Assembly: GCA_035550075.1 (NCBI GenBank)
Contig: DASZQG010000006.1
Coordinates: 1 to 21,278, forward strand
Length of the DNA stretch: 21,278 nt
Direction: 5' to 3'
Origin: AWTP1-13 sp035550075
Lineage (GTDB): Bacteria; Pseudomonadota; Alphaproteobacteria; Rhizobiales; Hyphomicrobiaceae
A program made the position numbers and the translations under genes. Below the pieces are notes generated by a model. It was not told where the DNA came from and did not search any database. It saw only the letters and a program-made list of their open reading frames with translations. Positions 1 through 8,060 of the stretch are shown here, piece after piece; the first letter of the stretch is position 1; each line of letters opens with the position of its first letter.

Positions 1-2
1 TC

Positions 3-533
3 TCGCTTGCCGACGGCACGGTTGCCGGCATCGACGTGCCGAAGATACTCGACGGGCTGGCCGCCGGGCACCTGTCGGGGCTCGCGCCGACGCCGGAGGA
101 CCGCACCGCCTTCGAGCAGCTTGCCGCCACCTTCGTCATCGCCGACGGCGTCGCGCGCAACCAAGACCTGCGCCTGACGAGCTCGCGCTTGGCCGCGTCG
201 GGCGCGGGCACCGTCAACCTTCCGCTGCGCCACCTCGACTACACGGTGCACCCGAAAGTAGTGTCGCCGGCGGGCGCGGAGCCGGGTAAGGGCGCCGGCA
301 TCGACCTTTCGGGACTCGAAATTCCAGTCCAGATCGTCGGACCGTGGGACAAGCCAGCCTTCAGGCCAGACTTGAAGGGCTTGCTCGCCTCCGATCAGGC
401 GGCGCAGGCGATCAAGCGCATCGGGCGAAATCTGAAGTCGCAGGAGGTGCAGGATGCGCTGCGCGGTCTGCTGAGCGGCGAGCAGCGCGCGAAACCGCGC
501 GACCTCATCGAGAAACTTCTGAAGAAAGAGTAA
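3..533 (+). CDS. AsmA family protein, C-terminal fragment (5' end outside window)
   Basis: The reading frame is open from the window edge, so the GTG at 36 is an internal valine and not a start; it ends at TAA 531-533. The visible 176 residues match the C-terminal end of AsmA-family proteins. They carry a block reading VARNQDLRL, then a GAGTVNLPLRHLDYTV stretch, then PKVV, and later GLEIPVQIVGPWDKPAFRPDL, which is the usual beta-rich repeat followed by a short helical tail. AsmA-like proteins are large, inner-membrane-anchored periplasmic proteins linked to outer-membrane assembly and, in recent work, to phospholipid transport between the membranes. The N-terminal membrane anchor lies outside the window, so subfamily and full length cannot be judged. 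The tail ends in a lysine-rich LIEKLLKKE. Confidence 0.8.
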   Translation, partial: SLADGTVAGIDVPKILDGLAAGHLSGLAPTPEDRTAFEQLAATFVIADGVARNQDLRLTSSRLAASGAGTVNLPLRHLDYTVHPKVVSPAGAEPGKGAGIDLSGLEIPVQIVGPWDKPAFRPDLKGLLASDQAAQAIKRIGRNLKSQEVQDALRGLLSGEQRAKPRDLIEKLLKKE

Positions 534-707
534 GCGCGCTCCGACGCGCCTGCGACGACAAAACCTCGGCGAAAAATCTGTCGGTGGGGCAATTTTCTCT
601 TGCGAAGGTGGCGAATTGACCTCATATCACCGGTCTCCGTTTGCCTCGCGTGTCAAGTGATTCGTGAGGCAGCGGGTTTGGCTGTCTGCTGGTTGGGGAG
701 GGGTCCT
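534..707 (+). promoter_or_regulatory. Leader region of speD with a hairpin before the ribosome binding site
   Basis: This 174-base gap separates the AsmA-like gene from speD. It contains an 8-bp stem (GCCTCGCG at 643-650 with CGTGAGGC at 663-670, one G-U pair) around a 12-nt loop, about 25 nt before the purine-rich GGGGAGGGG ribosome binding site at 695-703. A weak candidate promoter is TTGCGA (600-605), a 17-nt spacer and CATATC (623-628). Polyamine genes are often controlled in their leaders, so the hairpin may matter. I cannot match it to a named riboswitch, and the promoter is only a guess. Confidence 0.3.
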
Positions 708-1253
708 ATGGCCTACACCGATTCCCTCTTCCAATTGGGGATGGACTTGACCCGTTCAAGCACCGCCCAAAAGGAAGATCATGGTCAAAGCGCGCCCGTA
801 GCGCACGAAGACAGGAAAGACTACTTCATCGAGCGTGATGGGGTCCGGTTTGCGGGCACTCATCTGATTATCGACCTGTTCGGCGCTAGGCGGCTTGACG
901 ATCTCAAGCACATCAAAGAGACGCTGAAGCGTTGCGTAGAAGTGGCGGGAGCTACGCTGCTGCACATCCATCTGCACCACTTCACGCCCAATGGCGGCGT
1001 GTCGGGTGTGGCGGTGCTGGCGGAGAGTCACATCTCCATCCATAGCTGGCCCGAGGTCGGCTACGCGGCGCTCGATGTCTTCATGTGCGGCGGTGCCAAT
1101 CCGCACGCGACAGTCGATGTGCTGAAGGCGGCATTCCGGCCCGACGGCATCGAGGTCAAGGAGCATCTGCGCGCCGACAAGATGACGGAGCGCGGCTGGA
1201 AGGCGGCGCCGAAACGGACGCCGAGCCGCGAAAAAACGAAAAGGGCGGCCTGA
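708..1253 (+). CDS. speD: S-adenosylmethionine decarboxylase proenzyme
   Basis: Pyruvoyl-dependent enzyme that decarboxylates S-adenosylmethionine to give the aminopropyl donor for spermidine synthesis in the cytoplasm. It belongs to the short bacterial class typified by Thermotoga maritima SpeD. The self-cleavage site is Glu106-Ser107 in the block ESHISIHSWPE, with Ser107 becoming the pyruvoyl group. His112 and Cys127 (FMCGG) sit 5 and 20 residues after Ser107, the same spacing as Ser63/His68/Cys83 in the Thermotoga enzyme. At 181 residues it is longer than the usual 120-130: it has about 45 extra N-terminal residues and a basic C-terminal tail. I chose ATG 708 because a GGGGAGGGG site lies about 5 nt upstream; ATG 741 is an alternative. 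speE follows after 114 nt. Confidence 0.93.
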   Translation: MAYTDSLFQLGMDLTRSSTAQKEDHGQSAPVAHEDRKDYFIERDGVRFAGTHLIIDLFGARRLDDLKHIKETLKRCVEVAGATLLHIHLHHFTPNGGVSGVAVLAESHISIHSWPEVGYAALDVFMCGGANPHATVDVLKAAFRPDGIEVKEHLRADKMTERGWKAAPKRTPSREKTKRAA

Positions 1254-1277
1254 GACGGCCCGCCAGGCTAGAAACAG

Positions 1278-1309
1278 CGAGCGCGCGCGCCCTGCGGCGC
1301 GCGCGCTCG
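1278..1309 (+). terminator. GC hairpin between speD and speE (terminator-like or attenuator)
   Basis: A perfect 14-bp stem (CGAGCGCGCGCGCC at 1278-1291 with its complement at 1296-1309) closes a CTGC tetraloop. It is followed by TATCGTTTGGTTT, which is T-rich but not a continuous run, so termination would be partial at best. It lies 24 nt after the speD stop and 58 nt before the speE start. It could reduce read-through into speE, protect the speD mRNA end, or stop rho-dependent traffic; the sequence alone does not decide. Confidence 0.5.
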
Positions 1310-1367
1310 TATCGTTTGGTTTGCGCCCGCTGCACGGCGGCGGGCGGTGTAAGCTCGAGGGGCTGTC

Positions 1368-2318
1368 ATGCCGCGCTGGATCGAGGAAACCTTCCACCCC
1401 CATTGGCGCGTGCGTCTCGAGGCCAGCAGCGTGCTGCACGAGATGAAGACTGCGCACCAGCACCTCGTCATCTTTACAAACGAAACTTGGGGTACGGTGC
1501 TGATGCTGGACGGCGTGTGCCAACTCACCACCTCCGATGAGTTCATCTACCACGAGATGATGGCGCATGTGCCGCTGATGGCGCTGGCCCGGCCGCGGCG
1601 TGTGCTGGTGGTGGGCGGCGGCGACGGCGGCGTGCTGCGTGAGGTGCTCAAGCATCCCTCCGTGCAGAAGGCGACTCTGTGCGAGATCGACCGCGCTGTG
1701 ATCGACCTGTCGCTCAAGTACTATCCCGAGATCGCCGGCAACGCGTTCGATGACCCGCGCGCCGATATCGTCATCGCCGATGGCCTTAAATACGTCGCGG
1801 AGACCAAGGAGCGGTTCGACGCCATCATCGTCGACAGCTCGGAGCCGATCGGCCCCAGTGCCGTGCTGCATACGCCCGAGTTCTTCGCCGACTGCAAGCG
1901 CGCGCTGAAGGGAGGCGGCATCCTCGTCACTCAGAACGGCCTGCCGTTCCTGTTTCCGGATCACCTGCAGGCGACCACCGCCATTTTTGCCTCCCTGTTC
2001 AAGCGGGCGGCGCCGTATCTGTGCACCCAGCCGTGCTACTTCGGCGGCCCGTTCGCGCTCAATCTCGCCACCGACGACAAGGGCGTGCTGAAGCTCGACG
2101 CCAAGGACCTCGAGAAGCGGCGGCGCAAGCGCGAGGTGACTGACCTTCGCTACTGGACGCCCGAAGCGCACATTGCCGCGTTCGCTCTACCGGCCTATGC
2201 CCGCAAGGTGGCCGACGAGGCGATCGCCGAGGGCCGCGGCAAGGGCCACACCGCCAAGGCGCATGCGCGGCTTACCGGCGCCGGGGGCAAGTCGAAACGC
2301 AAGGGCCGCCAGGCGTAG
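1368..2318 (+). CDS. speE: Polyamine aminopropyltransferase (spermidine synthase)
   Basis: Transfers the aminopropyl group of decarboxylated SAM to a diamine, normally putrescine giving spermidine, with methylthioadenosine as by-product. The 316 residues show the family blocks in order: an N-terminal beta region with DEFIYHEMMAHVPL (57-70), the nucleotide loop GGGDGG (83-88), the ribose-binding acidic CEID (105-108), ADGLKY (137-142), and the active-site block VDSSEPIGPS (155-164) with the likely catalytic Asp156. The position usually Asp in DSxDP is Glu159 here. The last ~30 residues are an Arg/Lys-rich extension not needed for the fold (E. coli SpeE is 288 residues). Start ATG 1368 has a GAGGGG-like site just upstream. 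The neighbouring speD supplies the co-substrate. The acceptor amine is not proven by sequence. Confidence 0.92.
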   Translation: MPRWIEETFHPHWRVRLEASSVLHEMKTAHQHLVIFTNETWGTVLMLDGVCQLTTSDEFIYHEMMAHVPLMALARPRRVLVVGGGDGGVLREVLKHPSVQKATLCEIDRAVIDLSLKYYPEIAGNAFDDPRADIVIADGLKYVAETKERFDAIIVDSSEPIGPSAVLHTPEFFADCKRALKGGGILVTQNGLPFLFPDHLQATTAIFASLFKRAAPYLCTQPCYFGGPFALNLATDDKGVLKLDAKDLEKRRRKREVTDLRYWTPEAHIAAFALPAYARKVADEAIAEGRGKGHTAKAHARLTGAGGKSKRKGRQA

Positions 2319-2333
2319 GCGGCGCTGCGGCCG

Positions 2334-3851
2334 TCAGCCCCGGTTCAGGCCCTTCTGCGCCAGGGAGGAAAGGTATTCCGCCCAGCGCTTGTCGCGCTCG
2401 CGGTCCAGCGTCTGCAGATACGACCACGCGTAGAGGCCGGTGTCGTGGCCGTCGTCGAACACGATGCGTACGGCATAGTTGCCGACGGGCTTCAACTCCC
2501 TGATTTTCACGTTGCGCTTCCCGCCGACCGTGACCCGCTGCTCGGGCGAGTGACCCTGCACCTCGGCCGACGGGCTCATTACGCGCAGCATCTCCGCCGA
2601 CAGCTGGAACGGCCGCGCGCCCTCGAAGGCAACCTCGAGCTCGGTCTGGCCGGGGCTGACGGTGAGCCTCGGCGGCTTCTCGCGCGCGCCCGTCGTCGCC
2701 TGCAGCTCGTTCCATGCCTTGACCGCGATGTCCCGGTAGGCCTGGGCGTGCGGGCTGTCCGGCTGGGTCGCCACGATCGGCCGGCCCTCGTCGGAGGTCG
2801 AGCGAATGTCGGCGTGCAGGGGCACGCCGCCCAGGAACGGGATGCCGAGCTTCTCGGCCTCCAGCTTCGCCCCGCCATGGCCGAAGATCTCGGAGCGCTC
2901 GCCGCACTTCGGGCACACGAAATAGCTCATGTTCTCGACGATGCCGAGCACCGGCACATCGACCTTGCGGAACATGTTGAGGCCTTTGCGCGCATCGATC
3001 AGCGCGAGGTCCTGCGGCGTGGAGACGATGATGGCGCCGGAGAGCGGCACCTGCTGCGCCATGGTGAGCTGCACGTCGCCGGTGCCCGGCGGCATGTCGA
3101 TCACCAGGACGTCGAGATCGCCCCAGGCCACGTCGCGCAGCATCTGTGTGAGCGCGGACACCACCATTGGACCGCGCCAGATGATGGGCGTTCCTTCATC
3201 CACCAGGAAGCCCATCGACATGGCCTTGAGGCCATAGCCATCCATCGGCCGCAGCCGCTTGCCGTCCGCCACCTGCGGACGCCCGGTCAGGCCGAGCAGG
3301 CGCGGCTGCGATGGGCCGTAGATGTCGGCGTCCAGGATGCCGGCCTTGAGGCCATTGGCCTGCAGGGCTAGCGCTAAGTTGACCGCCGTAGTCGACTTTC
3401 CAACTCCGCCCTTGCCGGAGGCGACAGCGATCATATGCTTGATGCCTGCCACCTGCTGCATCTGCCGGCCGGCCCCGGCTGCGTGCGCTGGAGGCGCTGG
3501 GGAAGCCGATGCGGTCTGCGCCGCCCGCGCCTGCTGCACCCGCAGGCTCTCCGGCGGGCCCGTCCTGGCCGCGGCGCCGCGGCCTGGAGGCGCGGCCCCG
3601 CGCGGGCGCTCGGCGGTTAGAACGGCGGTCACTGCTTTCACCCCGGCCATATCGCGCACGATTTTCTCGGCCGCCTGGCGCAGCGGCTCAAGCTCGGCTG
3701 CCCGTTCAGAAGGCACCGTGATCGAAAAGGAGACATGCTCGTTCCTGAGCAGGATTTCGGACACCAGGCCCAGGTCGACGATATTCCCTTCCAGGTCCGG
3801 ACCGCGGACGTTCCGCAGCCGCTCTATCACCTCTTCCTTTGTCGTGGCCAT
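2334..3851 (-). CDS. mrp: Mrp/ApbC-type Fe-S carrier ATPase with C-terminal DUF971 domain
   Basis: Cytoplasmic P-loop ATPase of the Mrp/Nbp35/ApbC family, which carries Fe-S clusters to target proteins. Domains in the 505 residues: an N-terminal MIP18/DUF59 fold (1-80), an Ala/Pro/Gly-rich linker (82-130), the Mrp ATPase (137-385) with deviant Walker A GKGGVGKST (146-154), MPPGTGDVQLT (253-263) and the cluster-binding CPKC (Cys313 and Cys316, the only cysteines), then a DUF971 (GBBH-like) domain at about 395-485 marked by VKIRELKPVGNYAVRIVFDDGH. This order is that of plant plastid HCF101; many bacterial Mrp proteins stop after the ATPase. I chose ATG 3851 because AGGAG lies about 9 nt upstream and MATTKEEVIERL is the usual beginning; an in-frame start at 3926 would add 25 residues. 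It converges on speE with a 15-nt gap. Confidence 0.93.
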   Translation of the reverse strand: MATTKEEVIERLRNVRGPDLEGNIVDLGLVSEILLRNEHVSFSITVPSERAAELEPLRQAAEKIVRDMAGVKAVTAVLTAERPRGAAPPGRGAAARTGPPESLRVQQARAAQTASASPAPPAHAAGAGRQMQQVAGIKHMIAVASGKGGVGKSTTAVNLALALQANGLKAGILDADIYGPSQPRLLGLTGRPQVADGKRLRPMDGYGLKAMSMGFLVDEGTPIIWRGPMVVSALTQMLRDVAWGDLDVLVIDMPPGTGDVQLTMAQQVPLSGAIIVSTPQDLALIDARKGLNMFRKVDVPVLGIVENMSYFVCPKCGERSEIFGHGGAKLEAEKLGIPFLGGVPLHADIRSTSDEGRPIVATQPDSPHAQAYRDIAVKAWNELQATTGAREKPPRLTVSPGQTELEVAFEGARPFQLSAEMLRVMSPSAEVQGHSPEQRVTVGGKRNVKIRELKPVGNYAVRIVFDDGHDTGLYAWSYLQTLDRERDKRWAEYLSSLAQKGLNRG

Positions 3852-4037
3852 CGGGGGGGTCTCCTGGGCATACGCCCGCCGCTTGACCGGACGGTTGTGG
3901 CCGGGAAAGCGCTGTTCCTCTGCCAAATAGGTCGATATGGTTACACCGCTGACCCTGGATGTAGCAGGGATGACACGTTATACAACGGTGCAAACTGGGA
4001 TTAACAGCCCAGGCATACAAGAGGCGTGGGAGGAGCG
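3852..4037. promoter_or_regulatory. Divergent control region between mrp and the TRAP permease genes
   Basis: This 186-base region must hold the start signals of mrp (-) and dctQM (+). On the - strand TATAAC (3977-3982) is a good -10 box, but its best -35 (TTAATC, 3999-4004, 16-nt spacer) is poor. On the + strand TATACA (3979-3984) overlaps it without a convincing -35. Two short inverted repeats are present: CCCTG-7-CAGGG (3953-3969) and CTGGG-8-CCCAG (3995-4012). They flank the -10 boxes and could bind a regulator. GGAGG with AGGAG just before ATG 4038 is the dctQ ribosome binding site. Confidence 0.35.
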
Positions 4038-4646
4038 ATGAGAGGCTTGCTGACTTTTAGCCGCACGGTCGATGCGTTCAACAGCCGCATCGGCCGCATC
4101 GTTTCCTGGGCCCTTCTCCTCGCAATTTTGATCAGTGCGGCCAACGCCACGATCCGGAAGATCTTTGATACCTCCTCCAACTCGTGGCTCGAGGTGCAAT
4201 GGGTGCTGTTCGGAGTCGTGTTCTTGCTGTGCGCGGCTTGGACGCTGATCGCCAACGAGCACATCCGCATTGATATCGTAAACAACCTGCTCCCCAAGGC
4301 CGTACGCAACTTGATCGACGTGATCGGTCATCTGTTTTTCCTCCTGCCGACCGCGTTCGCTCTCTCCTATCTCGGATGGCCGTTCTTTTGGAACTCGCTT
4401 CTGCAAAATGAGCAGTCCACCAACGCCGGCGGGCTGCCTGTCTACCCTTCGAAGCTCCTCATCCCCCTTGCCTTCACCCTGTTGTTCTTTCAGGGCATTT
4501 CAGAGCTTATCAAGCGCATCGCCATCATCAGCGGAAAGCTTGAAGACACCGTGTCGGGTGGCGGGCACCACGCGGCCGTCGAGGCAGAGGCGGAGCGTGT
4601 CTTGCAGCTTGCCAGGGAAGAGGCGGAAAAACGCGCCCAGGGCTGA
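4038..4646 (+). CDS. dctQ: TRAP transporter small permease subunit (DctQ family)
   Basis: Small membrane subunit of a tripartite ATP-independent periplasmic transporter, which supports the large permease in Na+-driven uptake of organic acids. The 202-residue protein shows four hydrophobic stretches at about 20-42, 55-75, 95-118 and 140-160, as expected for DctQ. It also has the typical block NSWLEVQWVLFGVVFLLCAAWTL followed by NEHIRIDIV after the second helix. The C-terminus is a charged, probably cytoplasmic helix (VEAEAERVLQLAREEAEKRAQG). ATG 4038 was chosen over an in-frame GTG at 4026 because GGGAGGAG sits right before it and would otherwise be coding. dctM follows after 64 nt, so the two are probably co-transcribed. 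The binding protein is on the other strand beyond dctM. Confidence 0.88.
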   Translation: MRGLLTFSRTVDAFNSRIGRIVSWALLLAILISAANATIRKIFDTSSNSWLEVQWVLFGVVFLLCAAWTLIANEHIRIDIVNNLLPKAVRNLIDVIGHLFFLLPTAFALSYLGWPFFWNSLLQNEQSTNAGGLPVYPSKLLIPLAFTLLFFQGISELIKRIAIISGKLEDTVSGGGHHAAVEAEAERVLQLAREEAEKRAQG

Positions 4647-4710
4647 GCAGCGCCGCCCGACCTGACCATGACCGATCCAGCACCGACCAGCATCCGCCGG
4701 AGCACCTGAT

Positions 4711-6531
4711 ATGGCCGAATTCATTGCGCACAACATGGCGCCGATCATGTTCGCAGCGCTTGTTGTGTTCCTGCTGCTCGGCTACCCCGTGGCGTTCTCC
4801 CTCGCGGCGGTCGGGCTGCTCTTCTTCATCGTCGGCGTCGAGCTTGCTCCGCTCTCGCATGGCGAGATCAGCCTTTATTGGCCCCTTCTGCAGTCGCTGC
4901 CCGAGCGCCTCTACGGAATTATGAACAACGAGGTGCTGCTGGCGGTGCCGTTCTTCACCTTCATGGGGTTGATCCTAGAACGATCCGGCATGGCCGAGGA
5001 TCTGCTCGATACAATCGGGCAACTGTTCGGCACAGTCAGCGGCGGACTGGCCTATGCCGTGGTGTTTGTCGGCGCCCTGCTCGCCGCGACCACTGGCGTG
5101 GTTGCCGCTTCGGTTATTTCCATGGGTCTTATTTCGCTCCCCATTATGCTCCGCTACGGCTACGATCGGCGCGTAGCAACTGGCGTCATTGCCGCGTCCG
5201 GAACGCTGGCCCAGATCATCCCGCCGTCCCTCGTATTGATTGTCATGGCCGACCAGCTCGGCCGTTCCGTCGGCGACATGTACGAGGGTGCGTTCGTTCC
5301 GGGCATTGTGCTGGCAGGGCTCTATGCCCTCTACGTGTTCCTCGTCGGCAGGATTTCTCCGAAGGCCACGCCGGGGCTTCCGCCTGACGCCGTCGGCTTC
5401 CGCAAGAAGGATGGCTCGCGCGGCCTGACCTCGCTCGCCATCCTGGCGCTGGGGTCCACTCTCGTTGCCTATTTCACTATGCGCGAGCAATCCTATCGCG
5501 GGGCCGACTTCGTCATTCTGACGATGGCAGTTGGTATCGTCTGCGCGTTTGCGGTGGCGGTGCTGAACTGGGTTCTCGACAAGCTGACGGGCCTGAGATT
5601 TCTCTCGCCTATCGCCCAGCAGGTCACCTTCGTGATGGTGCCGCCGCTGTTTCTCATCTTCCTCGTGCTGGGCACCATCTTCATCGGCGTGGCGACTCCC
5701 ACGGAGGGCGGCGCCATGGGCGCCACGGGCTCCATGGTGCTGGCGCTTTTCAAGCGCTACCTGGACCGGGATCCCAAGCGCTTCAACTTTCCGCTGCTGA
5801 AGCAGGCGGTGGAATCCACCGCCAAGCTGTCGTCATTCGTCGTGTTCATTCTGGTCGGCGCGCGCATTTTCTCGCTGACCTTCTACGGCGTGAACGGCCA
5901 TGTCTGGGTCGAGCATTTGCTGACCTCGCTGCCCGGCGGCCAGACCGGCTTTCTCGTCTTCGTCAACCTGCTGGTGTTCTTCCTCGCGTTCTTCCTCGAT
6001 TTCTTCGAGATCGCCTTCATCATCATCCCGCTGATCGGACCGGCCGCCGAGAAGATCGGCGTTGACCTGATCTGGCTGGGGGTGATGCTCGGCGTGAACA
6101 TGCAGACGAGCTTCCTGCATCCACCGTTCGGGTTCGCCCTGTTCTACCTGCGCTCGGTGGCACCCAGGGAGCCCTACAAGGACCGCGTCACGGGCTTCAT
6201 GACCGAGCCCATTACCACCGGCCAGATCTATTGGGGCGCCGTGCCCTTCGTTGTCATTCAGTGCTTGATGGTGGGGCTGGTCATAGCCTTCCCGAGCATG
6301 GTGATGCACTACAAAGCGGGCGTGAAGGCCGTCGATCCCAATACGATTGAGATCCGCATACCGTCCATGGGCGGCGGATCTGGCCAGCCGGGCGGCTTCA
6401 ACATTCCTCCACCGAGCTTCGGCGGGCCCGGCGGTGGATCGGGCGCCCCGGGCCTTAACATCCCTCCACCACCGTTCGCACCCACGGCGCCGCCGGCAAT
6501 CCCGCCTCCAGCAGCGCCCAAGGCGAACTAA
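4711..6531 (+). CDS. dctM: TRAP transporter large permease subunit (DctM family) with Pro/Gly-rich tail
   Basis: Large multi-span permease forming the transport path of the TRAP importer. At 606 residues it is much longer than ordinary DctM proteins (about 425). The extra length is a membrane-containing insert at about 215-300 and a soluble tail from about 541. This long form is the type annotated for mannitol/chloroaromatic (FcbT3-like) and 2-oxo-acid TRAP systems. Family blocks include FFTFMGLILERSGMAEDLL, TLAQIIPPSLVLIVMADQLG, GVATPTEGGAMGA and FLHPPFGFALFYLRSVAP. The tail has two copies of a unit GGGSG-P-G-NIPPP-F (554 onwards) and ends in Ala/Pro repeats; its function is unknown. ATG 4711 has GGAG 8 nt upstream. 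A strong terminator follows at 6555-6584. Confidence 0.92.
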   Translation: MAEFIAHNMAPIMFAALVVFLLLGYPVAFSLAAVGLLFFIVGVELAPLSHGEISLYWPLLQSLPERLYGIMNNEVLLAVPFFTFMGLILERSGMAEDLLDTIGQLFGTVSGGLAYAVVFVGALLAATTGVVAASVISMGLISLPIMLRYGYDRRVATGVIAASGTLAQIIPPSLVLIVMADQLGRSVGDMYEGAFVPGIVLAGLYALYVFLVGRISPKATPGLPPDAVGFRKKDGSRGLTSLAILALGSTLVAYFTMREQSYRGADFVILTMAVGIVCAFAVAVLNWVLDKLTGLRFLSPIAQQVTFVMVPPLFLIFLVLGTIFIGVATPTEGGAMGATGSMVLALFKRYLDRDPKRFNFPLLKQAVESTAKLSSFVVFILVGARIFSLTFYGVNGHVWVEHLLTSLPGGQTGFLVFVNLLVFFLAFFLDFFEIAFIIIPLIGPAAEKIGVDLIWLGVMLGVNMQTSFLHPPFGFALFYLRSVAPREPYKDRVTGFMTEPITTGQIYWGAVPFVVIQCLMVGLVIAFPSMVMHYKAGVKAVDPNTIEIRIPSMGGGSGQPGGFNIPPPSFGGPGGGSGAPGLNIPPPPFAPTAPPAIPPPAAPKAN

Positions 6532-6554
6532 GCACGGCTCTTCGGAAAAGAATG

Positions 6555-6584
6555 AGCCCGGGCGGTGTATCGCCCGGGCTTTTT
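6555..6584 (+). terminator. Rho-independent terminator of dctQM, between convergent TRAP genes
   Basis: A perfect 10-bp stem (AGCCCGGGCG at 6555-6564, complement at 6571-6580) with a GTGTAT loop is followed by TTTTT. It starts 24 nt after the dctM stop and ends 22 nt before the end of the convergent takP-like gene. The - strand copy has GAAAAG beyond the stem and no U-run, so it mainly serves dctQM. Confidence 0.9.
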
Positions 6585-6605
6585 GCCTGTGGAGCTTGAG
6601 GACGA

Positions 6606-7718
<1,113 letters not shown>

Positions 7719-7751
7719 GGTGCAAACCTCCTTGTGCGGCGTCAAAGCGTC

Positions 7752-7772
7752 TGCGGATGGTTGACATCCGCA
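7752..7772 (-). promoter_or_regulatory. Inverted repeat in the takP leader
   Basis: A perfect 8-bp inverted repeat, TGCGGATG (7752-7759) and CATCCGCA (7765-7772), with a 5-nt GTTGA spacer. It lies in the transcribed leader of the takP-like gene, 33-54 nt before its ATG. It could be an mRNA hairpin or a dimeric regulator's operator. A second perfect repeat, ATGCCG-TTGAT-CGGCAT (7879-7895), lies just downstream of the predicted transcription start. Confidence 0.45.
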
Positions 7773-7914
7773 CTTGTTGTTGGGATGCGAGGTACGCTGA
7801 ACGCGGACCGCATTGTGATGACCTTACGCTTGCGCCGCGGCGGGGCGAAGCCGTCTGTTCGTCGCATTCGTCTGCATCATGCCGTTGATCGGCATCCCAT
7901 CCCTTCCTTCGGCC

Positions 7915-7943
7915 ACTATAGACAGCGAAAAATGCTTGCTCAA
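7915..7943 (-). promoter_or_regulatory. Sigma-70-type promoter of the takP-like gene
   Basis: On the - strand, -35 TTGAGC (7938-7943) and -10 TATAGT (7915-7920) are separated by exactly 17 nt containing an A/T-rich patch. Each box matches consensus at 4 of 6 (TTGACA) and 5 of 6 (TATAAT). The start would be near 7908, giving a leader of about 190 nt. The rest of this 342-base gap (7719-8060) holds the two inverted repeats noted separately and the fdhD ribosome binding site. I saw no convincing + strand promoter for fdhD. Confidence 0.55.
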
Positions 7944-8060
7944 TCTGAGAATCTGTAAGGAAACGGCTTCGAGCAGATGCTTAACCCCCCGTCTCCTTGC
8001 ACCGCCTGCTGCGAGCCTTTACATGCCTTGTAATCGTTCCATTGAGGAGCCAGGAACCCC

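Noticed and set aside
534..707. Known riboswitch (SAM-type or speF-type) before speD
   Set aside because: Only one short hairpin is visible and I could not match any conserved riboswitch core by eye.
756..2171. 471-residue open frame on the - strand opposite speD and speE
   Set aside because: It spans two well-recognised genes plus their spacer and has the His/Arg/Gln-rich composition of an antisense shadow in GC-rich DNA.
2445..3371. 308-residue open frame on the + strand opposite mrp
   Set aside because: Shadow of the Mrp coding strand; no domain recognisable and composition is His/Arg/Ala-rich.
6555..6584. Possible attachment site or mobile-element end
   Set aside because: The perfect stem followed directly by TTTTT and placed at convergent gene ends is fully explained as an intrinsic terminator.
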